DNA from: Limnobacter sp. SAORIC-580
GTDB lineage: Bacteria; Pseudomonadota; Gammaproteobacteria; Burkholderiales; Burkholderiaceae_B
DNA length: 64,000 nt
Reading direction: 5' to 3'
NCBI RefSeq assembly: GCF_013004065.1
Contig: NZ_CP053084.1
Span: 2,294,001 to 2,358,000 of the forward strand
The notes below the pieces were generated by a model. It was not told the DNA's origin, did no database searches, and saw only the letters and a list, made by a program, of their open reading frames with translations. Shown piece by piece: positions 30,214-38,906 of the stretch. Each line of letters opens with the position of its first letter. The first letter of the stretch is position 1. The translations under genes and the position numbers were made by a program.

Positions 30214-30480
30214 ATGGCCAACTCAGCACAGGCGCGCAAGCGCGCAAAACAAGCCGCCAAAGCAAATGCGCACAATTCAGCCATTCGCTCAGCGATGAGA
30301 ACCGCAGTTAAAAAAGTACGCGCTGCTGTTGAAGCAGGCGACAAAGCCGCCGCTCAGGCAGTTTATCGCGAAACAACAAGCATTCTGGATCGCGTTGCAG
30401 ACAAAGACCTGATCCACAAAAACAAAGCCTCACGCAACAAGTCACGCTTGTCAGCACTTGTGAAAGGCATGGCCGCCTAA
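30214..30480 (+). CDS. rpsT: 30S ribosomal protein S20
   Basis: 88 aa, [20 protein letters not shown] then a helical Lys/Ala-rich body. Binds 16S rRNA. ATG 30214 is 10 nt after GGAG (30200-30203); the frame is open further upstream but that part is leader. A tandem repeat and a terminator follow immediately. Confidence 0.97.
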   Translation: MANSAQARKRAKQAAKANAHNSAIRSAMRTAVKKVRAAVEAGDKAAAQAVYRETTSILDRVADKDLIHKNKASRNKSRLSALVKGMAA

Positions 30481-30520
30481 TAGGCCTTAAGAGGCCTTAA
30501 GAGGCCTTAAGAGGCCTTAA
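30481..30520 (+). repeat. Four-copy tandem repeat of 10 bp
   Basis: Four head-to-tail copies of GAGGCCTTAA (the first with T instead of G) start directly after the rpsT stop codon. The unit contains the palindromes AGGCCT and, across junctions, CTTAAG, so copies can pair with each other in several registers. The rpsT terminator follows 22 bp later. Confidence 0.9.
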
Positions 30521-30542
30521 GGTTTTAATTTGCTCCACATAG

Positions 30543-30572
30543 AAAAGCCCCTTGATTGAAAGGGGCTTTTTG
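30543..30572 (+). terminator. Rho-independent terminator of rpsT
   Basis: AAAAGCCCCTT (30543-30553) pairs with AAGGGGCTTTT (30560-30570), followed by T. Confidence 0.85.
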
Positions 30573-30645
30573 TGTTGCCAAGTTGCGTTGCCGAATTCTG
30601 TTTCCAAAGCCAAGCCGGCTTTGGAAACCATCCCTGAGAAATTGA

Positions 30646-30969
30646 CTACTCGGGGTCAGGCAACAGACAGGCATCCAGCAGTTGCAAATCGTTGTCACGC
30701 GCAAAGTTCAATACAAAAGTCATGGCCATGGGCTCAATGTCGCGCAAGCGCTCATCGACCACAACGCACTTTACATTGTTCATCAAGATTGGCTTGGCGT
30801 AGGGACTGTAAGCCAGGTGTTGCTGGCTCTGCTGGCGGCCAGGCGGGCGGTAACAAGACAACACACCGCAAAGACGTTCGGCCCAGTCTGAAGGACGAAA
30901 GGGCCGCCCTCCCGACGTGAGTCCGAGAATAAAAAATTCCTTGGGCTTGACCTTGGGTGGTTCAGCCAT
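30646..30969 (-). CDS. DUF3579 family protein
   Basis: 107 aa. The segment EFFILGLTSGGRPFRPSDWAERLCGVLSCY is the DUF3579 signature found almost only in beta-proteobacteria. No membrane segment or catalytic motif is visible and the function is unknown. ATG 30969 (MAEPPKVKPKEF) is chosen; AGGAG lies about 10 nt upstream, and the reading from 30999 adds a non-family stretch. It lies about 100 bp downstream of folE2 on the same strand, with a 9-bp inverted repeat between them. Confidence 0.85.
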   Translation of the reverse strand: MAEPPKVKPKEFFILGLTSGGRPFRPSDWAERLCGVLSCYRPPGRQQSQQHLAYSPYAKPILMNNVKCVVVDERLRDIEPMAMTFVLNFARDNDLQLLDACLLPDPE

Positions 30970-30997
30970 AACCGAATAGCTCCTGAGGTACACACGC

Positions 30998-31032
30998 ACC
31001 CCGACATTTAATTTTGTAAGTATTGTCGGGGT
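30998..31032 (-). promoter_or_regulatory. Inverted repeat upstream of the DUF3579 gene
   Basis: ACCCCGACA (30998-31006) and TGTCGGGGT (31024-31032) form a perfect 9-bp inverted repeat with a 17-nt AT-rich loop. It lies between folE2 and DUF3579. No T run follows on the minus strand, so an operator or leader structure is more likely than a terminator. Confidence 0.45.
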
Positions 31033-31071
31033 TGATTCTTACAGCGCGCTGAAGAACCAGCGAGGGTCTAC

Positions 31072-31902
31072 TTAAGCTCGATCGATGCGAGCATAAGCCG
31101 AGTGATTGTGAATTGATTCGAAGTTTTCCGCTTCTACTGTGTATTGACCCACTTGCGAGAACTTGTTCATGGCAATGGCCACATCTCGAACCAAATCTTC
31201 CACAAACTTCGGGTTGTCGTAGGCACGCTCAGTCACATACTTTTCATCGGGGCGCTTGAGCAAACCATACAGTTCGCAGGAAGCCTGCTGCTCAATCGCG
31301 GAAATAAACTGTGCAATGTCCACATCTTCTTTCAACTGCACGCGCGCGGTGACGTGCGAACGCTGGTTGTGCGCACCATACTCAGAAATCTTCTTGGAAC
31401 ATGGGCACAAACTGGTCACCGGAACAACCACGGTGAGGTAAATGTCTTGGCCTGTCGCAGTGGCTGAACCTTCGAGGGTCAACTGATAGTCCATCAGGCT
31501 TGAAACGCCGCTAATGGGCGCAACCTTGGACAGGAAATAAGGCAGTTCCATCTTGATGCGACCAGAAGGTGCGTCCAAACGCTGCAACATTTCAACCAGC
31601 ATGGCACGGAAACCGCTGACCGTCAGCACAGTGCCCTGCGCTTCCTCCAGCAAAGCAATGAAACGAGACATGTGCGTGCCTTTTTGATCGGCAGGCAGAA
31701 ACACGGTCATTTCGAACTCAGCCACGGAGGGCATCGGCTTTTGGCCTTGAAGCTCAATCAGAACTGGGTACTTGACAGAACGAATACCCACCGATTGGAT
31801 TGCAATGTGGCGGGTGTCGATGGTGCTTTGGACGTCGGGAATGGCCTGGTCAATTGGGTTAGTGGCCACGGCATTCTCCAAGCCTTTGTCACGTGTATTC
31901 AT
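31072..31902 (-). CDS. folE2: GTP cyclohydrolase FolE2
   Basis: 276 aa GTP cyclohydrolase IB, making 7,8-dihydroneopterin triphosphate for folate. Recognised by VTSLCPCSKKISEYGAHNQR, holding the metal-ligand cysteine, and GVSSLMDYQLTLEG. ATG 31902 is preceded by GAGGAAG. The start is 7 nt beyond the dxs stop, so it is the last gene of xseB-ispA-dxs-folE2. FolE2 can use metals other than zinc, which often lets it replace FolE under zinc limitation. Confidence 0.95.
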   Translation of the reverse strand: MNTRDKGLENAVATNPIDQAIPDVQSTIDTRHIAIQSVGIRSVKYPVLIELQGQKPMPSVAEFEMTVFLPADQKGTHMSRFIALLEEAQGTVLTVSGFRAMLVEMLQRLDAPSGRIKMELPYFLSKVAPISGVSSLMDYQLTLEGSATATGQDIYLTVVVPVTSLCPCSKKISEYGAHNQRSHVTARVQLKEDVDIAQFISAIEQQASCELYGLLKRPDEKYVTERAYDNPKFVEDLVRDVAIAMNKFSQVGQYTVEAENFESIHNHSAYARIDRA

Positions 31903-31909
31903 AACTTCC

Positions 31910-33829
31910 TCATGTGTTTGCGGCACGCCCTGCTACATGGCGTACCACATTGGTGTGGCGATCAAAGAGCTCGCCATAGTGCTGCTTGATGGACGTTTCT
32001 ATGCCTTGGGCGTCCAGTCCAAGATTCTTGAGCAGGAGAGCGGGGTCTCCATGGTCGATGAATTCATCGGGCAAGCCGAGTTGCAACACTGCGTTATTAA
32101 ATCCTTGGGCGTGCAAGTGTTCGGTCACGGCTGAACCTGCGCCACCCATGATACAGCCCTCTTCAATAGTCACAAAGCTGTAGCGCTGCTCGGCAAACCG
32201 TTGTAACAATTCTGCATCAATTGGCTTGACCCAGCGCATGTCCACCACGGTGGCACCCAGCGCTCGGCCAGCCTCAAGGCTTGGTTCACACATGGAGCCA
32301 AATGCCAAAATTACAAGTTTATGCTCCGATTCATCGGGCGAATAACGCACAATTGCCTTGCCAATTTCAAGGGAATCGAGTGATTCGTCAGCGACTACAC
32401 CGGGGCCCATACCGCGCGGGTAGCGAACCGAAGCGCAGCCGGGGTAGTGATAAGCGGTTGTAAGTAATTTGCGACACTCATCCTCGTTGGAGGGAGCGGC
32501 AATCACCATGTTGGGAATACAGCGCAGGTAAGCAATGTCGTAATTGCCCGCGTGCGTTGCACCGTCGGCCCCCACCAAGCCAGCGCGGTCCAGCGCGAAA
32601 GTAACGTCGAGATTCTGCAAGGCGACGTCATGTATCAGTTGGTCATAGGCGCGCTGCAAAAATGTGGAATAAATGGCCACCACGGGCTTCATGCCCTCGC
32701 AGGCCAAACCGGCCGCGAAGGTGACTGCGTGCTGTTCTGCGATGCCGACATCAAAGTAGCGCGAGGGGAAGCGACGCTCGAATTCCACCATGCCGGAACC
32801 CTCGCGCATGGCTGGGGTAATGCCCACCAGTTTGCGATCGGATTGCGCCATGTCGCACAACCACTTGCCAAAAATTTGGGTGTAGGTAGGGGGCTTGGGT
32901 GTATTTGATTTTTGAATACCGATGCTGGGATCGAACTTGCCCGGGCCGTGGTACAGCACCGGGTCTTGCTCGGCCAGCTTGTAGCCTGCGCCCTTTTTGG
33001 TGATCACATGCAGGAAGATCGGGCCTTTCATTGCACGCAGGTTTTGCAGCGTGGGCACAAGTGCGTCCAGATCGTGGCCATCAATGGGGCCGTAGTAATT
33101 AAACCCAAATTCCTCGAACAGTGTGGCCGGGCTCATCATGCCTTTGACATGCTCTTCAAGCCGGTGCGCCAGTTCATACAGGGGTGGGGCCACACCCAAT
33201 ATACCCTTGCCCACTTCCTTCACATTGTTCAACATGCGGCCCGACAACAACTTGGCCAAGTACTTGTTCAGCGCGCCCACAGGCGGTGAAATGGACATGT
33301 CGTTGTCGTTCAAAATCACGAGCAAATCAATGTCGGGCGTTACACCGGCGTTGTTCAAGGCTTCAAAGGCCATGCCTGCGGTCATGGAGCCGTCGCCAAT
33401 TACAGCAATGTGTTTTCGGTTCACGCCCAGGTTGCGTGAGGCAACCGCCATGCCCAAGGCAGCGGAAATGGAGGTGCTGGAATGTGCAGTACCAAAGGCA
33501 TCGTACTCAGATTCCGAACGCTTTGGAAAACCGGAGATGCCGCCGTATTGGCGCAAACCCGGCATGGCATCGCGCCGGCCAGTCAAAATTTTGTGCGGGT
33601 AAGTTTGGTGGCCCACGTCCCACACCACGCGATCATTTGGGGTGTTGAACACATAATGCAAGGCCACGGTTAATTCGACCGTTCCCAGGTTAGATGACAA
33701 ATGCCCGCCGGTTTTGGCCACTTGCTCCACGATGTAATTGCGCAACTCGTCTGCCAGCTTGGGCAGCTGGTTTTCAGACAGTCGCCGCAGGTCTGCGGGG
33801 CAATCAATTTTTTTCAGCAGATCGGTCAT
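31910..33829 (-). CDS. dxs: 1-deoxy-D-xylulose-5-phosphate synthase
   Basis: 639 aa thiamine diphosphate enzyme, first step of the MEP pathway. Thiamine-binding [18 protein letters not shown] ... [16 protein letters not shown], transketolase-type central domain ([18 protein letters not shown]), and C-terminal domain. Overlaps the ispA stop (ATGA at 33826-33829), so it is translationally coupled to ispA. Confidence 0.97.
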   Translation of the reverse strand: MTDLLKKIDCPADLRRLSENQLPKLADELRNYIVEQVAKTGGHLSSNLGTVELTVALHYVFNTPNDRVVWDVGHQTYPHKILTGRRDAMPGLRQYGGISGFPKRSESEYDAFGTAHSSTSISAALGMAVASRNLGVNRKHIAVIGDGSMTAGMAFEALNNAGVTPDIDLLVILNDNDMSISPPVGALNKYLAKLLSGRMLNNVKEVGKGILGVAPPLYELAHRLEEHVKGMMSPATLFEEFGFNYYGPIDGHDLDALVPTLQNLRAMKGPIFLHVITKKGAGYKLAEQDPVLYHGPGKFDPSIGIQKSNTPKPPTYTQIFGKWLCDMAQSDRKLVGITPAMREGSGMVEFERRFPSRYFDVGIAEQHAVTFAAGLACEGMKPVVAIYSTFLQRAYDQLIHDVALQNLDVTFALDRAGLVGADGATHAGNYDIAYLRCIPNMVIAAPSNEDECRKLLTTAYHYPGCASVRYPRGMGPGVVADESLDSLEIGKAIVRYSPDESEHKLVILAFGSMCEPSLEAGRALGATVVDMRWVKPIDAELLQRFAEQRYSFVTIEEGCIMGGAGSAVTEHLHAQGFNNAVLQLGLPDEFIDHGDPALLLKNLGLDAQGIETSIKQHYGELFDRHTNVVRHVAGRAANT

Positions 33830-34728
33830 GATTTCCGGTTTGTAATCAGTTCTACAAGGGTTTCCAGCGGGGCGCGGCGCGGGGCAGCAATAACCTCACA
33901 GGCTGTGAAAGCCTGTTCTCGCAGCCGGGCCAAAAGTGCTTTGGCTTCGCCCAAGCCCATCAAACTCACCATGGTGGGTTTGTTGTTCAGCGCGTCTTTG
34001 CCCGATGTTTTGCCGAGCACCTCACTGGTGGACTCCACGTCTAATATGTCGTCTATTACCTGATATGCCAAGCCCAAACAATGGGCATAGGCCTCTAATC
34101 CATTCTTCTCAACGGCCGAAAGCGCCGTATTGCTGACATATCCCATGCGCACTGACGCCGAGATCAAGTCACCTGTTTTGCGCGCGTGCATATTGGCAAG
34201 CGACTGCAAGTCCATAGGCTTGCCCACATGCGCAAGGTCTATTGCCTGCCCGGCAGCCATGCCTTGCAAACCAGAGGCGCCGGCCAAGGCTGCAATTTGC
34301 TGTATGCGAACCTGAACATTACCCTGCTCCGATTCAGCCAGCCATTGAAAAGCAAGCGTTTGTAGTGCATCACCTGCCAACAGGGCAAAAGCCTCACCAA
34401 ACTTCACATGACAGGTTGGTTTGCCACGGCGAAGTACATCATTGTCCATGCTGGGCAAATCGTCGTGCACCAAAGAATAGGCATGCATGGCTTCGATGGC
34501 GCAGGCTGCATCGCTTAACTCACTGGCTGGTGTCTCTACTGCATGGCCCGCTGCGAATACCAACATAGCGCGCAGGCGCTTGCCGCCATCCAACAAAGCA
34601 TATTCAATTGCGGCATTCAGCTCACTGGAAGGACCTTTGGACTGGTTTAACTTTTCTGCCAATGCTGTTTCAAAACCCGCGCGAGTTTCGTCAAACCAGT
34701 TCAACTGAATAGACTGGGCGAAGCTCAC
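33826..34728 (-). CDS. ispA: Farnesyl diphosphate synthase (geranyltranstransferase)
   Basis: 300 aa prenyltransferase. First Asp-rich motif DDLPSMDND and second DDILD, plus GGKRLRAML near the N-terminus. Makes FPP from IPP and DMAPP, feeding undecaprenyl-P and quinone side chains (compare ubiA in this window). ATG overlaps the xseB stop (ATGA). Confidence 0.96.
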   Translation of the reverse strand: MSFAQSIQLNWFDETRAGFETALAEKLNQSKGPSSELNAAIEYALLDGGKRLRAMLVFAAGHAVETPASELSDAACAIEAMHAYSLVHDDLPSMDNDVLRRGKPTCHVKFGEAFALLAGDALQTLAFQWLAESEQGNVQVRIQQIAALAGASGLQGMAAGQAIDLAHVGKPMDLQSLANMHARKTGDLISASVRMGYVSNTALSAVEKNGLEAYAHCLGLAYQVIDDILDVESTSEVLGKTSGKDALNNKPTMVSLMGLGEAKALLARLREQAFTACEVIAAPRRAPLETLVELITNRKS

Positions 34729-34985
34729 TGCGCACCTTCATCAGCGGGTTTGTTCAATGCTTGTTCAATCTCGGTGACCTCTTTGCGAACCTGGCTTAAC
34801 CGGTCCCTGCAATACTTCACGAGATAGGCCCCACGTTTGTAATCGGTCAGCAATTGATCCAGGCCAAGATTCTGGGAATCCATGGTATTCACCAAAGCCT
34901 CAAGCTCGGCCACTGCCTCTTCAAAAGAGGCTGGCACCGCTTGGGCATTGTCAACTGGCGCTATTTTCGATTTGCTCGGGCTCAT
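34725..34985 (-). CDS. xseB: Exodeoxyribonuclease VII small subunit
   Basis: 86 aa helical protein with SFEEAVAELEALVNTMDSQNLGLDQLLTDYKRG, the XseB signature (two antiparallel helices that pack on XseA). First gene of the four-gene operon with ispA, dxs and folE2; divergent from the Rieske gene. Confidence 0.94.
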   Translation of the reverse strand: MSPSKSKIAPVDNAQAVPASFEEAVAELEALVNTMDSQNLGLDQLLTDYKRGAYLVKYCRDRLSQVRKEVTEIEQALNKPADEGAQ

Positions 34986-35050
34986 TGTGCTGCGGCGCGT
35001 GATACAAAGTCCTCCATTTTACTGCGACTTTGTCCAAAGGCGAAAAGTCT

Positions 35051-35080
35051 TTGGCCGGAATGCAGACTAAAGGGTACAAT
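35051..35080 (+). promoter_or_regulatory. Promoter of the Rieske oxygenase gene
   Basis: TTGGCC (35051-35056) and TACAAT (35075-35080), spacer 18 bp. Predicted start near 35087 gives a leader of about 73 nt that contains the hairpin at 35118-35138. Confidence 0.5.
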
Positions 35081-35117
35081 CCCACTTTCTCTTTTTGTTC
35101 AACAGGTTAATTTGCAT

Positions 35118-35138
35118 CAGTGTCGATCAGGGACACTG
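35118..35138 (+). promoter_or_regulatory. Leader hairpin next to the ribosome site of the Rieske gene
   Basis: CAGTGTC (35118-35124) pairs with GACACTG (35132-35138), loop of 7 nt. The Shine-Dalgarno GGAGGAGG starts 3 nt later at 35141. Confidence 0.45.
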
Positions 35139-35159
35139 TTGGAGGAGGTCCCCGGGATC

Positions 35160-36305
35160 ATGTCCGATTTGAGTGATTTGTCCAATGTGTCACATGCCGT
35201 GACGCAATCAAGTTTACAGCCTCATGTTTCAACGTATTTCGATGAACATGTTTTGAAGGATGAAATCCAACTACTCTATCGAGACGGACCGGGTTACGTC
35301 GGTCACACCCATTGGGTGCCCGAGTGCGGCGACTGGAGGTCACTTCCGTGGGAGGGCGACGGCCGCATTCTAGTCAACAACGGCTCTGAAATCGAGCTTT
35401 TGTCCAATGTGTGTCGCCACCGCCAGGCAATTATGTTGAAAGGCCATGGCAATTCCAGCCATATCGTTTGCCCGCTTCACCGCTGGACCTACGATTTGAA
35501 AGGTGAATTGCTGGGTGCGCCGCATTTTGCGCAGCAACCTTGCACCAAACTTCAGTCGTATCCATTGCAGAACTGGCGCGGTCTGCTATTCAATTCCGGG
35601 CGTAACGTGCTTGAGGATCTGAAGAATGTTCCGTTTCTCGCAGAAATCGATTTCTCGGAATTTCAACTGGATTCCGTAAAAACCAATGTGCTGCCCTACA
35701 ACTGGAAGACCTTCATTGAGGTTTATCTGGAGGATTACCACGTTGAGCCCTTCCACCCAGGCCTTGGCCAGTTTGTAAGTTGCTCGGATTTGCAGTGGTA
35801 CTACGGCGAGAACTGGAGCGTGCAATCGGTGGGTGTGAAAGCAGGCCTACATCGCCCGGGCACGCCGGTGTACAGGCAATGGCACGAAGCCGTGAAAAAG
35901 TTTAGCAACGGTGTAGAGCCCAAGTACGGCGCAATCTGGTTTTGTATGTATCCCAACATCATGGTGGAGTGGTACCCGCACGTGCTCGTGGTGTCTACCC
36001 TGCACCCGAAGGGTCCACAAGAAACCCTAAATGTTGTGGAGTTTTATTACCCGGAAGAAATTCGCCTGTTTGAACGTGAATTTGTCGAGGCTGAACAAGC
36101 AGCCTACATGGAAACTGCTGTCGAAGACGATGAAATTGCCGAGAGAATGGACGAAGGCCGCCGGGTGCTGATGGATCGAGGGGAACACGACGCAGGCCCC
36201 TATCAAAGCCCGATGGAAGATGGCATGGCGCACTTTCACTCCTGGTATGGGGCTCAAATGAACCCCACTCACCACCAGTCCGGGAAACTGAAAAAAACCT
36301 TCTGA
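35160..36305 (+). CDS. Rieske-type non-heme iron oxygenase, alpha subunit
   Basis: 381 aa. Rieske [2Fe-2S] centre: C85-R-H87 and C104-PL-H107 (CxH-x16-CxxH). Catalytic domain with the mononuclear iron site H194 and H199 in EDYHVEPFHPG. The order is that of ring-hydroxylating dioxygenase alpha subunits and the related mono-oxygenases/demethylases of quaternary amines. No ferredoxin, reductase or beta-subunit gene is adjacent, so the electron donor is elsewhere. ATG 35160 follows a strong GGAGGAGG at 35141-35148. Followed after 105 bp by a GntR regulator and then a DMT transporter on the same strand. Substrate unknown. Confidence 0.88.
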   Translation: MSDLSDLSNVSHAVTQSSLQPHVSTYFDEHVLKDEIQLLYRDGPGYVGHTHWVPECGDWRSLPWEGDGRILVNNGSEIELLSNVCRHRQAIMLKGHGNSSHIVCPLHRWTYDLKGELLGAPHFAQQPCTKLQSYPLQNWRGLLFNSGRNVLEDLKNVPFLAEIDFSEFQLDSVKTNVLPYNWKTFIEVYLEDYHVEPFHPGLGQFVSCSDLQWYYGENWSVQSVGVKAGLHRPGTPVYRQWHEAVKKFSNGVEPKYGAIWFCMYPNIMVEWYPHVLVVSTLHPKGPQETLNVVEFYYPEEIRLFEREFVEAEQAAYMETAVEDDEIAERMDEGRRVLMDRGEHDAGPYQSPMEDGMAHFHSWYGAQMNPTHHQSGKLKKTF

Positions 36306-36347
36306 CCGGCAAAACCACGCGTCGTCAAAATCAATATCGCGATTTGT

Positions 36348-36390
36348 ATTTTTGTTTAATCTTTTTCTGGTACATTGATTAGACAAAAAT
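36348..36390. promoter_or_regulatory. Long inverted repeat before the GntR gene (possible operator)
   Basis: ATTTTTGTTTAATC (36348-36361) and GATTAGACAAAAAT (36377-36390) form a 14-bp inverted repeat with one mismatch and a 15-nt centre, 20 bp before the GntR start codon. Position and symmetry suit an autoregulatory site; it could also act as a weak terminator for the Rieske gene. Confidence 0.55.
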
Positions 36391-36410
36391 AAAACTCTGG
36401 ATATATTTAG

Positions 36411-37187
36411 ATGATGCGTGGCTCCAATTCCTTGGACGGGCCCGTTGTACGTAGTGGCGGCCCCGCCTACCAGCAAATCAGTGAAGTTCTGACCGATGAA
36501 ATTTTCAGGCAAACCTGGAAAGTCGGTGAACCACTGCCCAATGAAAAAAAACTGTCGGACCGTTTTCAGGTGTCAATCGGCACTATTCGCCGCGCAATTG
36601 AATCACTGGAAAAATCTGGACTGGTGACAAAAATGCAGGGGCTCGGGACATTTGTGACCGACAAAGCCTTGCCTTCGCCGGTATACGATCGGGCAGATCC
36701 CTTCAAACTCAATGACCATTGGGCAACCGAGTATGCGGGTACCGAAGTAAAAACCGAGTTGATCAGCCTGGAGAGTATTCATGCCGACACCGAAGAATCT
36801 CGAGCCCTAGGTATCGCCTTGGGCGATCCAATTTGGTTGATTGAAGTTCGGCACATGCTGCACACCCAACTGATTGCTTATGAACAGCTGTGCCTCTCCA
36901 AAAAGGTTTTTCCGAAATTGAGCATTGAAATGCTGCAGAAATCGGCCGGCAACCTGTACCGTTTGGCCTCCGAGGTGTTTCAAATGCGGATTGGCCAGAT
37001 GACCGATGAGGTGTCGGTGAAGTCGATGGAACCGCGTATTGCGAGCCTGTTCAATAAAATTCCGGATGCGCCCAGTCTGCGTGTATTTCGCATTACCCAT
37101 TCGATGGACAATACGCCACTGGAGAAACGGGAGGTGTGGCTTGATCCGAGCTTTGCACATTACAAAGCCACGCCCGAATTGTCCTGA
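36411..37187 (+). CDS. GntR/HutC-family transcriptional regulator
   Basis: 258 aa. N-terminal winged helix (residues ~18-85): YQQISEVLTDEIFRQTWKVGEPLPNEKKLSDRFQVSIGTIRRAIESLEKSGLVTKMQGLGTFV is read as separate helices with the classic SIGTIRRAI recognition part. C-terminal UTRA ligand-binding domain (~95-250), the HutC subfamily that senses small metabolites. Two ATGs are in tandem at 36411 and 36414. The large inverted repeat at 36348-36390 is a candidate binding site. Ligand unknown; its neighbours suggest control of the Rieske enzyme and transporter. Confidence 0.9.
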   Translation: MMRGSNSLDGPVVRSGGPAYQQISEVLTDEIFRQTWKVGEPLPNEKKLSDRFQVSIGTIRRAIESLEKSGLVTKMQGLGTFVTDKALPSPVYDRADPFKLNDHWATEYAGTEVKTELISLESIHADTEESRALGIALGDPIWLIEVRHMLHTQLIAYEQLCLSKKVFPKLSIEMLQKSAGNLYRLASEVFQMRIGQMTDEVSVKSMEPRIASLFNKIPDAPSLRVFRITHSMDNTPLEKREVWLDPSFAHYKATPELS

Positions 37188-37228
37188 GCATCGCCCCGGG
37201 ACATGAAGCCGGGCTACAATGTGCCCCC

Positions 37229-38098
37229 ATGCAAGCACTCTGGATGTTAATGGCCTGCCTGTGTTTCGGCACCATGGGCCTGATGGTCAAACTCGCGGGC
37301 ACCCACGCCAGCTTGGGTGAAATTGTTCTTTTTCGCGGAGCAGTGCCGGTCATTGCAATCACCGGTTGGGCTCTGCTTCAAGGCCTGAGCCTGAAAAGCC
37401 CGGTTGCATTTCTTCATTTGAAACGAAATGTTGCAGGAATCATTGCCATGTGGTGCGGCTTTTATGCGACCACGCAATTGCCCCTGGCCACGGCGACCAC
37501 ACTGATGTACACCTCCCCCCTGTTCATTGCCCTGATCTTGTGGCTTTGGTATGGGCAATCCAGAAATCGCCTGGAACAGTTCGCAATTGCAATCGGCTTT
37601 TCTGGTGTCATTGCGGTTCTTCAACCCGTGTTTTACGGCAACCAACTACAAACTGCTCTTTTAGGCCTGAGTGCTGGTGCGGTGTCTGCCGTGGCTTACA
37701 TGCAATTAAAAAGCCTTGGGCAGGCCCGCGAACCCGAGTGGCGAACTGTGCTTTACTTCGCAGGCACAGCCACTGTGACATCACTGGTGTACATCCTTGG
37801 CTTCGGGGAATTTGAGGTGTTTAAGACTCCAGACACCGATTGGACCTTGTTGTGGCTTGTGGCGCTGGGGTTTTTTGGTGGTGCGGGCAACCTGGCGCTG
37901 ACCCGTTCATTCGGAAGCGGCTCAACCTGGCTTTCAGCCGCTTTGCAATACTGCACAATTCTGGTGTCGACATTCTTTGGAATTGTGGTGCTGGGCGACA
38001 TTCCCACCAGCACAACCTGGTTGGGTGTTTTACTGATTATTGCCTGCGGAGCAATGTCTTCTTATGCAACCCACCAGAGAAAACTGGTGGGCGAGTAG
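37229..38098 (+). CDS. DMT-superfamily transporter (EamA domains)
   Basis: 289 aa with about ten membrane segments in two EamA repeats (residues ~3-135 and ~150-280). First repeat has LMACLCFGTMGLMVKLAG ... LFRGAVPVIAITG and TLMYTSPLFIALI; the second ends VVLGDIPTSTTWLGVLLIIACGAM. Family members export amino acids, nucleosides or other small metabolites. It lies 41 bp after the GntR gene on the same strand and is convergent with the ZIP gene (4 bp apart). Substrate unknown. Confidence 0.88.
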   Translation: MQALWMLMACLCFGTMGLMVKLAGTHASLGEIVLFRGAVPVIAITGWALLQGLSLKSPVAFLHLKRNVAGIIAMWCGFYATTQLPLATATTLMYTSPLFIALILWLWYGQSRNRLEQFAIAIGFSGVIAVLQPVFYGNQLQTALLGLSAGAVSAVAYMQLKSLGQAREPEWRTVLYFAGTATVTSLVYILGFGEFEVFKTPDTDWTLLWLVALGFFGGAGNLALTRSFGSGSTWLSAALQYCTILVSTFFGIVVLGDIPTSTTWLGVLLIIACGAMSSYATHQRKLVGE

Positions 38099-38102
38099 TT
38101 GT

Positions 38103-38888
38103 TCAATGGTGGTGATGAAGAATTTCGGCCAGTATAGCCACCAAAGCCACGCCCGACCCAATACAAAGCAACTGCACCACGCTTTCCTTGATTTTCACAC
38201 GCTGCTGCATTTGCGGAATCAGATCGGCAACCGCCACGTAAATGAAACTGGCTGCCGCAAACACCAAGGCATAGGGCAGTAAAGCCTGCAATTCAGTGAA
38301 CAAGGTGTAGCCCAAACCTGCGCCCAACACTGCAGCCAGACCAGCAACCGACATCAGCTGCAAGGCTTTCTTGCGAGCAATTCCCGCATTCACCAGCACC
38401 AGATAATCGCCTGTTTGTTGCGGAATTTCATGCAGCACCACACTCAGCGTGGTCACCAAACCCAACTCGAAATCAACCAAAAACGCACTGGCCACCAACA
38501 AGCCATCGGCAAAGTTGTGAATGGAATCGCCCACCACAATCAACAAACCACCGCGGCGCGCCTCGCGTTTGTCGAAACCATGGTGGTGGTCGTGTCCATC
38601 GTGCTCGTGGTGATGGCTGTGGCGAAAAATTGAAAACTTTTCCAGCACAAAGAAAAACAGCAAACCCGCCAGCAACAGGGCAAACAACTTGTGATGATCC
38701 ATGCCCTTGTCCAGCGCTTCGGGCAACAAATGCAAAAGCGATGCGCCCAGAAGTACACCAGCAGACACGCTCACCATGGGCTCAAGCGAGCGGGCGATGT
38801 GTCGTGCTGTTAACAATGCAGATGCAAAAATGGCCAAGGCCGTGCCCAGGGCAGCGGCCAGGAGAACAAGCGGTAAACTGGATTGCAC
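38103..38888 (-). CDS. ZIP-family divalent metal transporter
   Basis: 261 aa with about eight membrane segments. A His-rich cytosolic loop (HSHHHEHDGHDHHHGF, residues ~92-107) lies between segments III and IV. Metal-site motifs HNFADGLLVASAF and HEIPQQTGDYLVLV match ZIP segments IV and V. It imports zinc or another divalent metal into the cytosol. Downstream of the hydrolase gene by 18 bp on the same strand. Closest in architecture to the His-loop ZIP group rather than short ZupT. Confidence 0.9.
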   Translation of the reverse strand: MQSSLPLVLLAAALGTALAIFASALLTARHIARSLEPMVSVSAGVLLGASLLHLLPEALDKGMDHHKLFALLLAGLLFFFVLEKFSIFRHSHHHEHDGHDHHHGFDKREARRGGLLIVVGDSIHNFADGLLVASAFLVDFELGLVTTLSVVLHEIPQQTGDYLVLVNAGIARKKALQLMSVAGLAAVLGAGLGYTLFTELQALLPYALVFAAASFIYVAVADLIPQMQQRVKIKESVVQLLCIGSGVALVAILAEILHHHH

Positions 38889-38906
38889 GATTGATTGGGT
38901 CCGAGA

